Shown in pieces: positions 36,695 through 44,902 of a stretch of DNA of 64,000 nucleotides. Position 1 is the stretch's first letter. Every line of letters begins with the position of its first letter. The notes beneath the pieces are model-generated. The model saw nothing but the letters and a program-made list of their open reading frames with translations. It searched no databases and had not been told where the DNA came from. The stretch comes from Dokdonella sp. (lineage in GTDB: Bacteria > Pseudomonadota > Gammaproteobacteria > Xanthomonadales > Rhodanobacteraceae): positions 62,001-126,000 of the forward strand of contig JAHCAR010000003.1 of assembly GCA_019634795.1 (NCBI GenBank). Reading direction: 5' to 3'. The position numbers and the translations under genes were made by a program.

Positions 36695-37992
36695 TCCGCA
36701 ATCCATTCAAGCGCGAGGAAAACGCGTTTCTCAAGCTCGTGCAGTCCAGCGCCGGCCGCAAGGCCGATGCAGTTCGCCGGCAGCGCTACTACCACGACCA
36801 ACAGGCAGACGAAACTTTCCGCCTGATTGCGCAGCGATTCTCTGACCCTGCGAGCTTCCGCGTTTTCACAATCAACATTCTCCGGCGCATCGTGGACAAG
36901 AGCGCTGCGACTTACCGAGTCGCGCCCAAGCGCGTCTTTTCCGGCTGGTCGCAGGCAGCGGGCGAAGCACTCTATCGGTCGATCAATGCGGATGCCGTGC
37001 TGAAACGCGCTTCGCGCCTGACCAAGCTCCACAAAACGACCGTCATGCGCGTGGCGTGGATCGAAGGCGATCCAGCTCTGTATCTGCACACGCCCGCGAT
37101 TCTCGACGTGGAAGCCGTGGACCCGGAACGCCCGGACCGAATCATCGTCACGCACACGGCCAGCAACCCGGACGGCGTGACGTATTCCGACTGGACGGCC
37201 GACCGCTACACCTTGCGCGATCACCGAGGAAACCGAATCTCGAGCACTGACAATCCGGACGGCGTGAACCCTTACGGCGCGCTTCCATTCGTGCCGCTGT
37301 TCGACGCATTGCCTGATTCGGATTTCTTCCTGCCGGGAGGCGCTGACCTTGTGGAAGCTCAGCAGGCCGTCAACGTCGCGTTGAGCAATTTGTGGCGATC
37401 GGTCGAACTGCAGGCCCACGGCCAAGCATGGGCATCGGGTGTTGGCGCCGGAACGCGACTGGAAACGGGTCCGAACCGCGCGATCCTCTTGCCGACCGAA
37501 GGCAAGTTCGGTTTCGCCGCGCCGAATTCGCCAATCGACTCGATCCTAAACGCAATCGAGTTTGTGATGCGCCAGGTATCCGCGACGAACGCCGTCGGCG
37601 CCGACATTTTCGACCTCAGCAAATCCAGCGAATCGGCCAGCGCCAAAGCCGCGGCCCGGATCGACCTGAAGGAAGCCCGGGCGGACGACATTGCATTGTG
37701 GCGCGTCTCCGAATCGCGACTGTTCGACGTACTCAAGGCCGTGGTGAACACGCACAAGCCGGGAACCATTCCGGCCGAGGCCTCGATGCGTGTCGACTTT
37801 GCCGACCAGCAAGACGAACTCACCGAGGCGGAGTCACTCGCGAACGCGACGACCAAGCAAGAGCTGGGCATCTGGTCGCCTGTTGACGTGCTCATGAATT
37901 CGAACCCCGACGGCTATCCAACACGCGCCGACGCATACACCGAGCTGATGCGGCGCCGCGACGAAACCCAAACTTTGACGCTTCCTCTGTAA
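36691..37992 (+). CDS. Phage portal protein
   Basis: A 433-residue portal protein, the dodecameric DNA gate at the capsid vertex. The N-terminal part has 'DAVRRQRYYHDQQADETFRL' and 'INILRRIVDKSAATYRVAPK', typical of the SPP1/HK97-like wing and clip. The later helical region contains 'LVEAQQAVNVALSNLW'. Position between terL and the capsid gene supports the call. The ATG at 36691 is fixed by the 4-bp overlap with terL. Confidence 0.85.
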   Translation: MIRNPFKREENAFLKLVQSSAGRKADAVRRQRYYHDQQADETFRLIAQRFSDPASFRVFTINILRRIVDKSAATYRVAPKRVFSGWSQAAGEALYRSINADAVLKRASRLTKLHKTTVMRVAWIEGDPALYLHTPAILDVEAVDPERPDRIIVTHTASNPDGVTYSDWTADRYTLRDHRGNRISSTDNPDGVNPYGALPFVPLFDALPDSDFFLPGGADLVEAQQAVNVALSNLWRSVELQAHGQAWASGVGAGTRLETGPNRAILLPTEGKFGFAAPNSPIDSILNAIEFVMRQVSATNAVGADIFDLSKSSESASAKAAARIDLKEARADDIALWRVSESRLFDVLKAVVNTHKPGTIPAEASMRVDFADQQDELTEAESLANATTKQELGIWSPVDVLMNSNPDGYPTRADAYTELMRRRDETQTLTLPL

Positions 37993-38005
37993 CGAGCAAT
38001 CCAAC

Positions 38006-38338
38006 ATGCCCGATGAACTAAACAACACGAACGCGCCCACGGCCGAACAGATCCGCGCGACCTTGCTTGCTGAACTGGCAACCGAACGCGCAGCGCTCAC
38101 GGTCGCGGCGGAAGAACTGCTCACGGCCGAACTCGCGGCCATCCCCGAATCCCTGCGCGCACTCGTGCCCGACGTGACCACGGCCGAAAAGCTGGCGTGG
38201 ATCAGGAAGGCGAAGGCAGCGCAGCCCCAGACCGTCCCGGCGACCGACCAGCGCCGGCCCACCAACAACCCGCCACCGCCCGACGTGGCGTCGCTGTCCC
38301 CGATTGCTCGCATTGCTGCGGGCTACAACAAGAACTGA
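38006..38338 (+). CDS. Putative scaffold-like head protein
   Basis: A 110-residue acidic, Ala/Glu-rich helical protein ('EQIRATLLAELATERAALTV') with a Pro-rich stretch near the C-terminus ('RRPTNNPPPPDV'). It lies between portal and major capsid genes, where scaffold proteins or proteases usually sit. It is too short for a protease and has no catalytic motif. Scaffold is inferred from place and composition. Confidence 0.6.
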   Translation: MPDELNNTNAPTAEQIRATLLAELATERAALTVAAEELLTAELAAIPESLRALVPDVTTAEKLAWIRKAKAAQPQTVPATDQRRPTNNPPPPDVASLSPIARIAAGYNKN

Positions 38339-38355
38339 CCAAGGAACCCTGATAC

Positions 38356-39258
38356 ATGCTGACCGTTACCGAGTGGGAAAAACTCAACCCGACGCCGCTG
38401 GCTTCCGGCGTCGTCGAAATCTTCGCGCGCGAAAATCCGGTGCTCGCGGCGATGCCGTTCCAGAACATCGCCGGCAACAGCTATCGTTACAACGTCGAAC
38501 AGACCTTGCCGGGCGTCGCCTTCCGCGACATTGGCGAGGGCTACACCGAGTCGACCGGCGTCATCAATCCGGCGACCGAAGCACTGCGCATCCTTGGCGG
38601 TGATTCCGATTTCGATACCGCGCAGATCGCCATGGGCACCGGCGACAACGACAGTCGCGCCGTCCACGACGCGATGAAGGCCAAGGCCCTCGCGCTGACG
38701 TGGCTGGATACGTTTTTCCATGGCGACAATACGGCGAACCCCAAGGAGTTCGACGGACTCGCCAATCGCCTGACGGGCAATCAGGTGATCTACGCGGGCG
38801 CCAACGGTGCGCAGTTGACGATGGACATGCTCGACGACCTCGTCGACGCGGTGAACGGCGAGCCGTCCGTGTTGCTGTGCTCCAAGCCGATCCGCCGTGC
38901 AATCACCAAGCTCGCGCGCAACTCGTCCAATTTGAGCTGGACGGTCGATCAGTTCGGCCGACAGGTCGCCGTGTATGCCGGCGTTCCGATCGGCATCATC
39001 GAAGAGGGCGCGGACGGTAACCCGATTCTCGCGTTCGACGAGACACGCGGCACCAGCGACATTACGGGTTCGATCTATGCGGTCCGCTTCGGCGCCGACA
39101 TGCTCAGTGGCATTCAGACGGCCCCGGTCAGCGTCCGCGACCTTGGCGAGATCGACGCCAAGCCGGCGCTGCGAACCCGTATCGAATGGTTCTCGGGCGT
39201 GGTCCTGAAGCATCCACGCTGCGCCGCACGCCTTGCCGGGATTCTCGCGCCGGCATAA
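38356..39258 (+). CDS. Phage major capsid protein
   Basis: A 300-residue HK97-fold-type capsid protein ('GVVEIFARENPVLAAMPFQN', 'DRFGADMLSGIQ'-like C-terminal region, 'EPSVLLCSKPIRRAITKLAR'). It has no long N-terminal delta domain, consistent with a separate small scaffold. A 9-bp GC hairpin 20 bp after its stop could limit read-through and help keep capsid mRNA abundant. Confidence 0.87.
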   Translation: MLTVTEWEKLNPTPLASGVVEIFARENPVLAAMPFQNIAGNSYRYNVEQTLPGVAFRDIGEGYTESTGVINPATEALRILGGDSDFDTAQIAMGTGDNDSRAVHDAMKAKALALTWLDTFFHGDNTANPKEFDGLANRLTGNQVIYAGANGAQLTMDMLDDLVDAVNGEPSVLLCSKPIRRAITKLARNSSNLSWTVDQFGRQVAVYAGVPIGIIEEGADGNPILAFDETRGTSDITGSIYAVRFGADMLSGIQTAPVSVRDLGEIDAKPALRTRIEWFSGVVLKHPRCAARLAGILAPA

Positions 39259-39277
39259 CTCCCCCGAGCCCACCGGG

Positions 39278-39303
39278 CCGGCGCCCCCAGCAACGGGCGC
39301 CGG
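39278..39303 (+). terminator. GC hairpin after the capsid gene
   Basis: CCGGCGCCC and GGGCGCCGG pair perfectly across an 8-nt loop. No T-run follows, so it is more likely a 3'-stabilising or attenuating stem than a full terminator. Confidence 0.6.
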
Positions 39304-39406
39304 ATAGTGGGATGGCGTTTTGGTCGCGTGTCCGCCAGTAGGAAAACATGCGACAGCCCGCGCGAGTCACGATCGACGGCGGGCACTCTTTCCCCTTGGA
39401 CTACCC

Positions 39407-39730
39407 ATGTTTGCAGCCGATATCGCGTCATTCCTTCCCGACACGGTCCATCACGCAACGCGCACCACGTCCACGGGCGCGGGGGCGGGCGTATTCGGCG
39501 AAGAACGGCCCTATCGCGCCCGGGTTGTCCGCAAGTTGCGCAGCATCTATCGCAAGACGGAAGGCGGTTACACGCTCATTGAGTCGAGTTGCCAAGCGTG
39601 GATTGCCGGCCTTTCGTCCATCCAATTCGCTGATCGGCTGCGACTGCCCGACGGGTCCACGCCGCCGATTCTCATGATCGAGCAAGTCCCGGACGAACGG
39701 GGCGAACTCTTCACAAAGGTCTATCTCTGA
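39407..39730 (+). CDS. Small head-completion protein candidate
   Basis: A 107-residue protein ('MFAADIASFLPDTVHHATRT' onward; 'RPYRARVVRKLRSIYRKTEGG'). Size and place after the capsid gene fit a head-closure or stopper protein, and the beta-rich centre agrees. It is 1 bp upstream of the connector gene. Longer in-frame starts at 39320 are less likely because they cross the hairpin region. Confidence 0.65.
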   Translation: MFAADIASFLPDTVHHATRTTSTGAGAGVFGEERPYRARVVRKLRSIYRKTEGGYTLIESSCQAWIAGLSSIQFADRLRLPDGSTPPILMIEQVPDERGELFTKVYL

Positions 39731-39731
39731 A

Positions 39732-40196
39732 ATGGTCACGATCGGCGAAGATACTTTCGTTTCACTCGAGTACGCCAATGCCTACTTTGCACGGCGCCCG
39801 TACTCAAGTGCGTGGACAGCTGCCACCGAAGAGGCCCGCGAAAACGCCTTGATCGCCGCAGCCCGGCATCTGGACGTGCTGGACTGGGAAGGCTTCCGGA
39901 CCTCGAAGGCGCAGCCGCTTTCGTGGCCGCGTCGCTACGTTCTCGACCACGAAGGCGAGCTCGTCCCGGCCGACATCATCCCGCCCCGGCTGGCGCAGGC
40001 TCAGTGCGAGCTTGCGATTCTCTCGCTGTCCAAGGACCTGACCACGACCGAGCCCGGCATCCGCCGCAAGCGCGTTGGCGACCTTGAAGTCGAATACGAA
40101 TCCGCAATGCCGGACGTCCTCCCGACCCATGTTCGCCGGCTCGTGTCGTCCCTGATGCGCGATCAATCGCCGCATTCGGCCCGCCTGATCTTCTGA
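39732..40196 (+). CDS. Head-tail connector (gp6/DnaT-like) protein
   Basis: A 154-residue protein with the pattern 'VSLEYANAYFARR ... ALIAAARHLDVLDWEG ... PLSWPR', typical of phage proteins annotated as DnaT-like ssDNA-binding or head-tail adaptors. Its location supports the adaptor role. Translationally close to both neighbours. Confidence 0.8.
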   Translation: MVTIGEDTFVSLEYANAYFARRPYSSAWTAATEEARENALIAAARHLDVLDWEGFRTSKAQPLSWPRRYVLDHEGELVPADIIPPRLAQAQCELAILSLSKDLTTTEPGIRRKRVGDLEVEYESAMPDVLPTHVRRLVSSLMRDQSPHSARLIF

Positions 40197-40202
40197 CAAC
40201 TC

Positions 40203-41183
40203 ATGACCGACACAACCACACAACTGCAACAGGCGCTTTCGGCTGTGTTCCGGTCGATTGCCGGCCAAGTCGACCCCGAAGCATTGGGCCGCGCGGTGAC
40301 AGCAAACGACCTCGCCGCGATTTATGCCGCATTCGGTGTCAGCCCGGCCGGCACCGAGTGGCCCGCACTCGACAATGCCATCTGCCAAGCACTGGCCGAC
40401 GAACTGTTGCCCCTGATCCAGACCACCGCCCAGACCGAACAGGAGGCACTAGGCGCCGTGCTTCCATCCTTTGCCCCGGATGCGTCGCTCTACGAGGAGA
40501 CACGCGCCACGATCGTTTCTGACACGCTGTCGGGCTTCGTGGCCGCCGTGGCCTTGTTGCTTGCATCCAGCGCGTCGGATGCAGACAAGGTGCTCCGCAT
40601 TCGGCAGGCCGTAGGGATGACCAGTCCCCAAGCCGAACTGTTCGCCCTCACGCAACAGCACGTCGCAAACCTATTCAACAAGTCGACAGGTGCAGCATTC
40701 GACAAGCTCCGCACTGGCACGTCGAATCAGACTCGTGCTGACTTCCTTGCACTCGCGCTGCGTTCACTGCATCCGACCATCCGGGCCGCAATCCGCCGCA
40801 TGCTGGATCGGGCAGAGGGTAGGGCATTGCTACCGAGTGACACCGAAGCCCTCTTCAAGTCGCTTTCCAAATCCTTGATCGACTACCGGTCACGCGCCGT
40901 CGCTGACCTCGCCAACACGGCCGCAATCAACGCCGCGTTGTTGGCCGTGTGGCTTGCCGCCCAGGCATCCGGAATCCTTGAACGCGACGCCCGCAAGTAT
41001 TGGCACGACCGGGGAGACGATCGTGTCCGCGTCACGCACCATCAGATTGAACTGATGAACGCGCAGGGCGTGCCCCTCGATCAACCGTTCGCTAACCCAC
41101 TCGGCAAAGCGCTGATGTTCCCGCCGGCGGAATACGGCTGCCGGTGCCGAATCGCACTGGTCCCGAAAAGGGCTGCGGCATGA
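40203..41183 (+). CDS. Phage head morphogenesis protein (SPP1 gp7/Mu F type)
   Basis: A 326-residue minor head protein. The C-terminal domain carries the family pattern 'YWHDRGDDRVRVTHHQIELMN ... FANPLGKALMFPP ... GCRCRI'. Such proteins bind portal and are packaged in the head, perhaps guiding DNA ejection. The 4-bp overlap with the next gene couples them. Confidence 0.85.
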   Translation: MTDTTTQLQQALSAVFRSIAGQVDPEALGRAVTANDLAAIYAAFGVSPAGTEWPALDNAICQALADELLPLIQTTAQTEQEALGAVLPSFAPDASLYEETRATIVSDTLSGFVAAVALLLASSASDADKVLRIRQAVGMTSPQAELFALTQQHVANLFNKSTGAAFDKLRTGTSNQTRADFLALALRSLHPTIRAAIRRMLDRAEGRALLPSDTEALFKSLSKSLIDYRSRAVADLANTAAINAALLAVWLAAQASGILERDARKYWHDRGDDRVRVTHHQIELMNAQGVPLDQPFANPLGKALMFPPAEYGCRCRIALVPKRAAA

Positions 41184-41587
41184 AGGCGTGGGGCGACGAG
41201 ACATCGCACGGTCTGCACCCCGACTTTGCCGCACCGGCATACATCAGGATTCCGCAAATGGCGATTGTGCTTGCAGTGCAGGACGCATGCGGTAAGCCCA
41301 GCAACGGCACGCAAGATGCGAAGCAATGGATCTTCGGGACGGGCGGCAACTTTGAAGAGTTCGCAATGATGGCCGGATGGGACCCGGACTGGCTGCGACG
41401 CAAGGTGCGCCAATTGCTGGAAAGCGAGCAGCCCATAAGGCGGACGAGTCGGTTATCAGGGAGGCCGCGGCAGGGCGTGGACGCGGACGACGATTTCGAC
41501 GAATGGGAAACCAACGATATTCCGGCCCCTCGCGCGCTCCGCAGTCCAGCAAAACGCGCAGAAAACGCCCCGAGGGCCAACGCATGA
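41180..41587 (+). CDS. Satellite protein of unknown function
   Basis: A 135-residue protein ('MKAWGDETSHGLHPDFAAPAY'). Conserved-looking 'QDAKQWIFGTGGNFEEFAMMAGWDPDWLRRKVRQLLE' at the centre suggests a small helical DNA-binding or adaptor domain; the tail is Arg/Ala rich. ATGA overlaps on both sides. It may be a terminase-small-subunit-like gene displaced downstream; that is speculative. Confidence 0.7.
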   Translation: MKAWGDETSHGLHPDFAAPAYIRIPQMAIVLAVQDACGKPSNGTQDAKQWIFGTGGNFEEFAMMAGWDPDWLRRKVRQLLESEQPIRRTSRLSGRPRQGVDADDDFDEWETNDIPAPRALRSPAKRAENAPRANA

Positions 41588-41970
41588 CCGCCCCGCATTC
41601 CGACCAAGACACCCCGGCCCGGCTCGTCATCGGCGGCGAGCCTGTCGACCTTCGGACCCGTGAGGCGCGGCGCTTTCGCGACCTGTTGGCCGACCTGACC
41701 GACCAGCTAGACGGCGACCCGACCCCGGCCGAGCGCATGCAACTGGTGCAGGCGGCCACGCTGCAGGCATTGTGCGAGCGCGGGACCGCGGCATTGCTGC
41801 GTGGCGAGGCATTCGAGCCCGAAGACTACCGGCGCAACGTGACGGCCTTGCGGTCGGTCCTGACCGCGCTGGGGCTGGCGATGAAGAGCCGGGACATCAC
41901 CAAAGGCAACTTGCGCCGGGGTAAGTCGGCCTTGTCCGCAATGATCGAGGGCGAGGCCGAAGAGGTCTAG
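41584..41970 (+). CDS. Satellite helical protein of unknown function
   Basis: A 128-residue helical protein ('RTREARRFRDLLADLTDQL', 'AERMQLVQAATLQALCERG'). No recognised family. Overlaps the previous gene by 4 bp and ends the packaging/head operon. Its charged helices resemble small terminase or head-binding proteins in composition only. Confidence 0.7.
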   Translation: MTAPHSDQDTPARLVIGGEPVDLRTREARRFRDLLADLTDQLDGDPTPAERMQLVQAATLQALCERGTAALLRGEAFEPEDYRRNVTALRSVLTALGLAMKSRDITKGNLRRGKSALSAMIEGEAEEV

Positions 41971-42045
41971 CGCTATACCGAAAACCCCCTTGCAACGCTT
42001 CCCGTAAGTGCGCGTTCCTTCGGGGGCGATTCTGGCGGTTCGGGG

Positions 42046-42075
42046 TATACCAAAAACATCTGTTTTAGGTATAAT
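42046..42075. promoter_or_regulatory. Dyad operator overlapping the recombinase promoter
   Basis: TATACCAAAAACA and TGTTTTAGGTATA form a 13-bp inverted repeat with one mismatch and a 2-bp centre (42046-42073). TATAAT (42070-42075) overlaps its right arm as a likely -10. A related half-site TATACCGAAAA lies about 72 bp upstream at 41974. Fits autoregulation or a res site of the serine recombinase. Confidence 0.68.
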
Positions 42076-42102
42076 CTCCGCACCAGTTTGAAGGGGCGCG
42101 CC

Positions 42103-42681
42103 ATGACCAAAGCGGCTATTTATCTCCGGGTCTCGACCGACGGCCAGACAACCGAGCACCAGCGCCGGGAACTCGCCGAAGTCGCGGCCCGCCGCGGCTG
42201 GGAGGTTGTTGAGTTCTATGAGGATGCAGGTATCAGCGGCAGCAAGGGCCGCGACAAGCGCCCGGCCCTCGATCGCATGTTGAAAGACGCCACGCGCAAG
42301 CGCTTCGACGTGATCGCGGCGTGGTCCGTGGACCGTCTAGGCCGTAGTCTGCCGCATCTGGTCGAAATGCTCGGGGAGATTCACGGGGTAGGGTGTGACC
42401 TGTATCTGCATCAGCAAGCCGTGGACACGGCTACGCCCTCCGGCCGGGCGCTGTTCGGCATGATGGGCGTATTCGCCGAATTCGAGCGCGCAATGATCCG
42501 CGAGCGCGTCATGGCAGGGCTTGCAACGGCCCGTAAGCGCGGCGTGAAGCTTGGCCGCCGCAGGGTCGGCGGGGAAGTGGAGGGCAAAATCCGGGCGTTG
42601 CGGCAGCAAGGCCACGGAATGCTCAAGATTGCGAAAGAGGTAGGCTGCGGCGTGTCCGTGGTGCAACGCGTACTGAACTAG
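42103..42681 (+). CDS. Serine recombinase (resolvase/invertase)
   Basis: A 192-residue small serine recombinase. Catalytic Ser11 lies in 'YLRVSTDGQ'; other family blocks are 'FYEDAGISGSKGRDKRPAL', 'WSVDRLGRSLPHLVE' and 'MMGVFAEFERAMIRERV'. A C-terminal helix-turn-helix ('GMLKIAKEVGCGVSVVQRVL') follows. Such enzymes resolve multimers or invert segments. It follows a dyad operator and is followed by a strong terminator, so it forms its own unit. Confidence 0.93.
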   Translation: MTKAAIYLRVSTDGQTTEHQRRELAEVAARRGWEVVEFYEDAGISGSKGRDKRPALDRMLKDATRKRFDVIAAWSVDRLGRSLPHLVEMLGEIHGVGCDLYLHQQAVDTATPSGRALFGMMGVFAEFERAMIRERVMAGLATARKRGVKLGRRRVGGEVEGKIRALRQQGHGMLKIAKEVGCGVSVVQRVLN

Positions 42682-42707
42682 CTGACCCAACCCATCCAGA
42701 TCGACCG

Positions 42708-42732
42708 AGCCCGCCCTGTGCGGGCTTTTTTG
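42708..42732 (+). terminator. Rho-independent terminator of the serine recombinase
   Basis: A perfect 7-bp stem AGCCCGC/GCGGGCT with loop CCTGT is followed by TTTTTT. Confidence 0.93.
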
Positions 42733-42754
42733 TGCCTGTCGATCGGTGGTCGAT
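42722..42754 (+). repeat. Left imperfect direct repeat of the cargo cassette
   Basis: A 33-bp stretch overlapping the terminator tail matches 44043-44075 at 27 positions, sharing GCCTGTC and GGTGGTCGAT blocks in the same order. Confidence 0.55.
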
Positions 42755-42773
42755 CCCTTCGTGGGCGAAGAAG

Positions 42774-42801
42774 CTACCACAATTTTTATACTTTCTGGTA
42801 G
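42774..42801 (+). promoter_or_regulatory. Dyad around a -10-like box before the cargo genes
   Basis: CTACCA (42774) and TGGTAG (42796) flank TATACT (42787-42792). The region is AT rich compared with its surroundings. It fits a repressed promoter of the 96-, 155- and 89-residue genes. Confidence 0.5.
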
Positions 42802-42875
42802 ATTCGACCTGGCCGTCATGAAATTTGTAGGCGCTCTAGGAGCGGCATTCCTCAGAAAGTCAACGGGAGTAGTTT

Positions 42876-43166
42876 GTGGAAGACAAGATCTACGAAGCAA
42901 TCGGAGTCTGGGCGCGCCCCTTCACTTGGTTCACCAGTCACCCTGCGGACGAAAAGCGGTTTCACGAAGCAATAACAAACATCTATGAGCAAATCGGTCC
43001 GGACGTCAGCGAAGAAGACTTCCGAAACGCGTTGAAGAGACATCGTTCGGAGAATACCGAAGGGCTAGGCGGTAAGCCGAACGATGAAATGCTCGAAAAG
43101 CATGTACAGCGCGCAATGGACGTGATCGCGTATCTGAAAAACCAAGGCGAACACCTGAAGGAGTAG
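42876..43166 (+). CDS. Cargo protein 1, unknown
   Basis: A 96-residue helical protein ('DEKRFHEAITNIYEQIGPDV', 'EMLEKHVQRAMDVIAYL'). GTG start with GGGAG 6 nt upstream. Lower GC than the head genes. First of three closely spaced genes (3 bp to the next), in a region that satellites use for cargo such as phage defence. Not recognised. Confidence 0.7.
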   Translation: MEDKIYEAIGVWARPFTWFTSHPADEKRFHEAITNIYEQIGPDVSEEDFRNALKRHRSENTEGLGGKPNDEMLEKHVQRAMDVIAYLKNQGEHLKE

Positions 43167-43169
43167 ACA

Positions 43170-43637
43170 GTGGAAGCAATCAATGTCTCGTTCTTGACGC
43201 CGTCGAAAGCGATCATTCGTGATTTTGACAACGGTCAGTTGTGCGTCTTGCGAATTGGTCGGACAGGCTTTCCGGTTACCAAGAGTGACGTGTCTCTGGC
43301 GTTGTCGAAGATGAAGGCAGTTCGCGAAATTGAACAGCTTTATCGTGAAAGATCGCAAACGGCTGGATTCTTGCGAGTTAGAGCTTTGGACGTCGACAAC
43401 AAGCATTCCTACTCAACGACCGTCTTTGTCGACCTCGTTGTCGCCCATGGCACAAACGAAAAGGACAGCGCGCTTCTCCTCGAAATGGCCAAAGTCTTAG
43501 TCCTTGGGCATGAAGAGTTGGCAGAAGTGGATTCGAACGGTTGCTTTGTGCAGACAGAAATCGCGCTTAAGGATGCGCTGCTTTCGAGCGACAACTTTCA
43601 TCGAGACGCAGAATCATTCTACGAGCAGCACCTATAG
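43170..43637 (+). CDS. Cargo protein 2, unknown
   Basis: A 155-residue alpha/beta protein ('LTPSKAIIRDFDNGQLCVLR', 'VDNKHSYSTTVFVDLVVAHG'). No membrane segment, and no nuclease or nucleotide-binding motif I can identify. GTG start with AAGGAG about 7 nt upstream, overlapping the end of cargo gene 1. Its tight spacing with genes 1 and 3 suggests a joint function. Confidence 0.72.
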   Translation: MEAINVSFLTPSKAIIRDFDNGQLCVLRIGRTGFPVTKSDVSLALSKMKAVREIEQLYRERSQTAGFLRVRALDVDNKHSYSTTVFVDLVVAHGTNEKDSALLLEMAKVLVLGHEELAEVDSNGCFVQTEIALKDALLSSDNFHRDAESFYEQHL

Positions 43638-43646
43638 GGGAAGAGT

Positions 43647-43916
43647 ATGTCAGTAAAGGGCGATAAAATTGAATTGATCGAAGCCTCGCCTCGCTTTGAA
43701 ATGTCGCGGGAGCTGGGGACCGGAAATCGTGGCGTGGCTCGAACCTTCGTAGGGTTCGCGGCAATTGGAGCCAACTGCTTAGGGTGCAATTGCTCATGGA
43801 CGGCTCGTCATGGCCAGTTCCGCGAGACTCCGGGGTATGTAACGCTCACATGTCCCTCGTGCGGTAACGAAGAGCCATTCAAGGGAGTTGACGTCAAGAC
43901 TCTAGTTGACCGCTAA
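43647..43916 (+). CDS. Cargo protein 3, small zinc-ribbon protein
   Basis: An 89-residue protein with a four-cysteine zinc ribbon: 'NCLGCNC' near residue 48 and 'TCPSCG' near residue 73. An AGGGG-type ribosome site lies 9 bp after gene 2. Zinc ribbons of this size act in nucleic-acid or protein contacts; the target is unknown. Confidence 0.72.
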   Translation: MSVKGDKIELIEASPRFEMSRELGTGNRGVARTFVGFAAIGANCLGCNCSWTARHGQFRETPGYVTLTCPSCGNEEPFKGVDVKTLVDR

Positions 43917-44042
43917 ACCGATCGTGCACAATTGGCTAGACTCGTCGGACGACAGTCGATCGAGCGTTGTGGTCTCACGTCTACAGCCAGCACTTGCATT
44001 GAGATGCCGGTCCCATGGGCCAGCGCCAAACCGGCGTCCTTT

Positions 44043-44075
44043 GCGCCTTTTTGCGCCTGTCATTTGGTGGTCGAT
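44043..44075 (+). repeat. Right imperfect direct repeat of the cargo cassette
   Basis: Partner of 42722-42754 (27 of 33 positions alike). Together they bracket the three cargo genes. The 183-bp gap 43917-44099 holds nothing else. Confidence 0.55.
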
Positions 44076-44099
44076 AGGATTCCTCGGAACTTCGGCGCA

Positions 44100-44513
44100 C
44101 TACCTATGCTTGAATAGCTCGGCCAACTTCATAATCTCGCTGTCTAGCAAAGCGTCGACTTCCCGGCCCCTGGCGCTCTCCAATCTATATTGCTCCATTG
44201 CACCGTGATAGCTTTCCGCAATGGTTCGCAAGCCTTCCTCTGCAGCGTTCCGCACTATCTCCACTTCTTCCGGTATCAAAGAAGAAAACAACGCGGAGGC
44301 TTGCAATGTCGTATAGACGGATCTTCCCGCAAGTCTCAAGCGTTCCGTGGTCTTCTCCTTAAATGAATTGGCGAGAGGCCCGTTTGGTGCGCTAAACCCT
44401 CGCGCCGAGAATGACTCCAATGCAACTTGAAAGTCTTTCTGAAGCGCTGATGCCTGAACGTCAATCACCTTTTGCACTTGCGCCATCGCGGCTTGTGCGG
44501 CTTCTCCGGGCAT
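44100..44513 (-). CDS. Satellite helical protein, phasin-like composition
   Basis: A 137-residue protein, Ala-rich and helical throughout ('AMAQVQKVIDVQASALQKDF', 'EVEIVRNAAEEGLRTIAESY'). The heptad-like pattern resembles phasin or coiled-coil proteins, but homology is not established. It opposes the cargo genes and is the last gene before attR. The following 44514-44902 interval has only a doubtful 69-codon frame. Confidence 0.62.
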   Translation of the reverse strand: MPGEAAQAAMAQVQKVIDVQASALQKDFQVALESFSARGFSAPNGPLANSFKEKTTERLRLAGRSVYTTLQASALFSSLIPEEVEIVRNAAEEGLRTIAESYHGAMEQYRLESARGREVDALLDSEIMKLAELFKHR

Positions 44514-44902
44514 ATTGGCTACTCCTACATGGATATCGCGTTACCTTTGGGCTTGCCGCAGGTCCTTTCAAGGCCTAGGTCGGGAAAGAAAGAATGAAGG
44601 GCGTATGCGAAAATTTTGTCCATCGCGCTTCAAGTTGCGATCGTTAGAGCCACGGAATCCGCGGCTGCGGGGGCGCCACAGACGAAACTCTCTGTGAAGG
44701 CAGGCAAAATCCCTACAGGTCAAGGCAGGAAAGACGTACTCGCTGCAGTCGGACCGCCGACGTCCACGGCCCGCACTCCCGATCAGATGTTGGCCGTGTA
44801 CGTGAGCAGCAAAACGGCGTCCTGATGCGGTATTCTCAGGGTCGATTTTGAGGCGGTTTTGGCTGGCGAACGTGGCAGAGTAGGTAAGGCATTGGGGCGA
44901 TA

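Noticed and set aside
44616-44825. 69-codon frame before attR
   Set aside because: No ribosome site, no recognisable domain, and composition unlike neighbouring genes.
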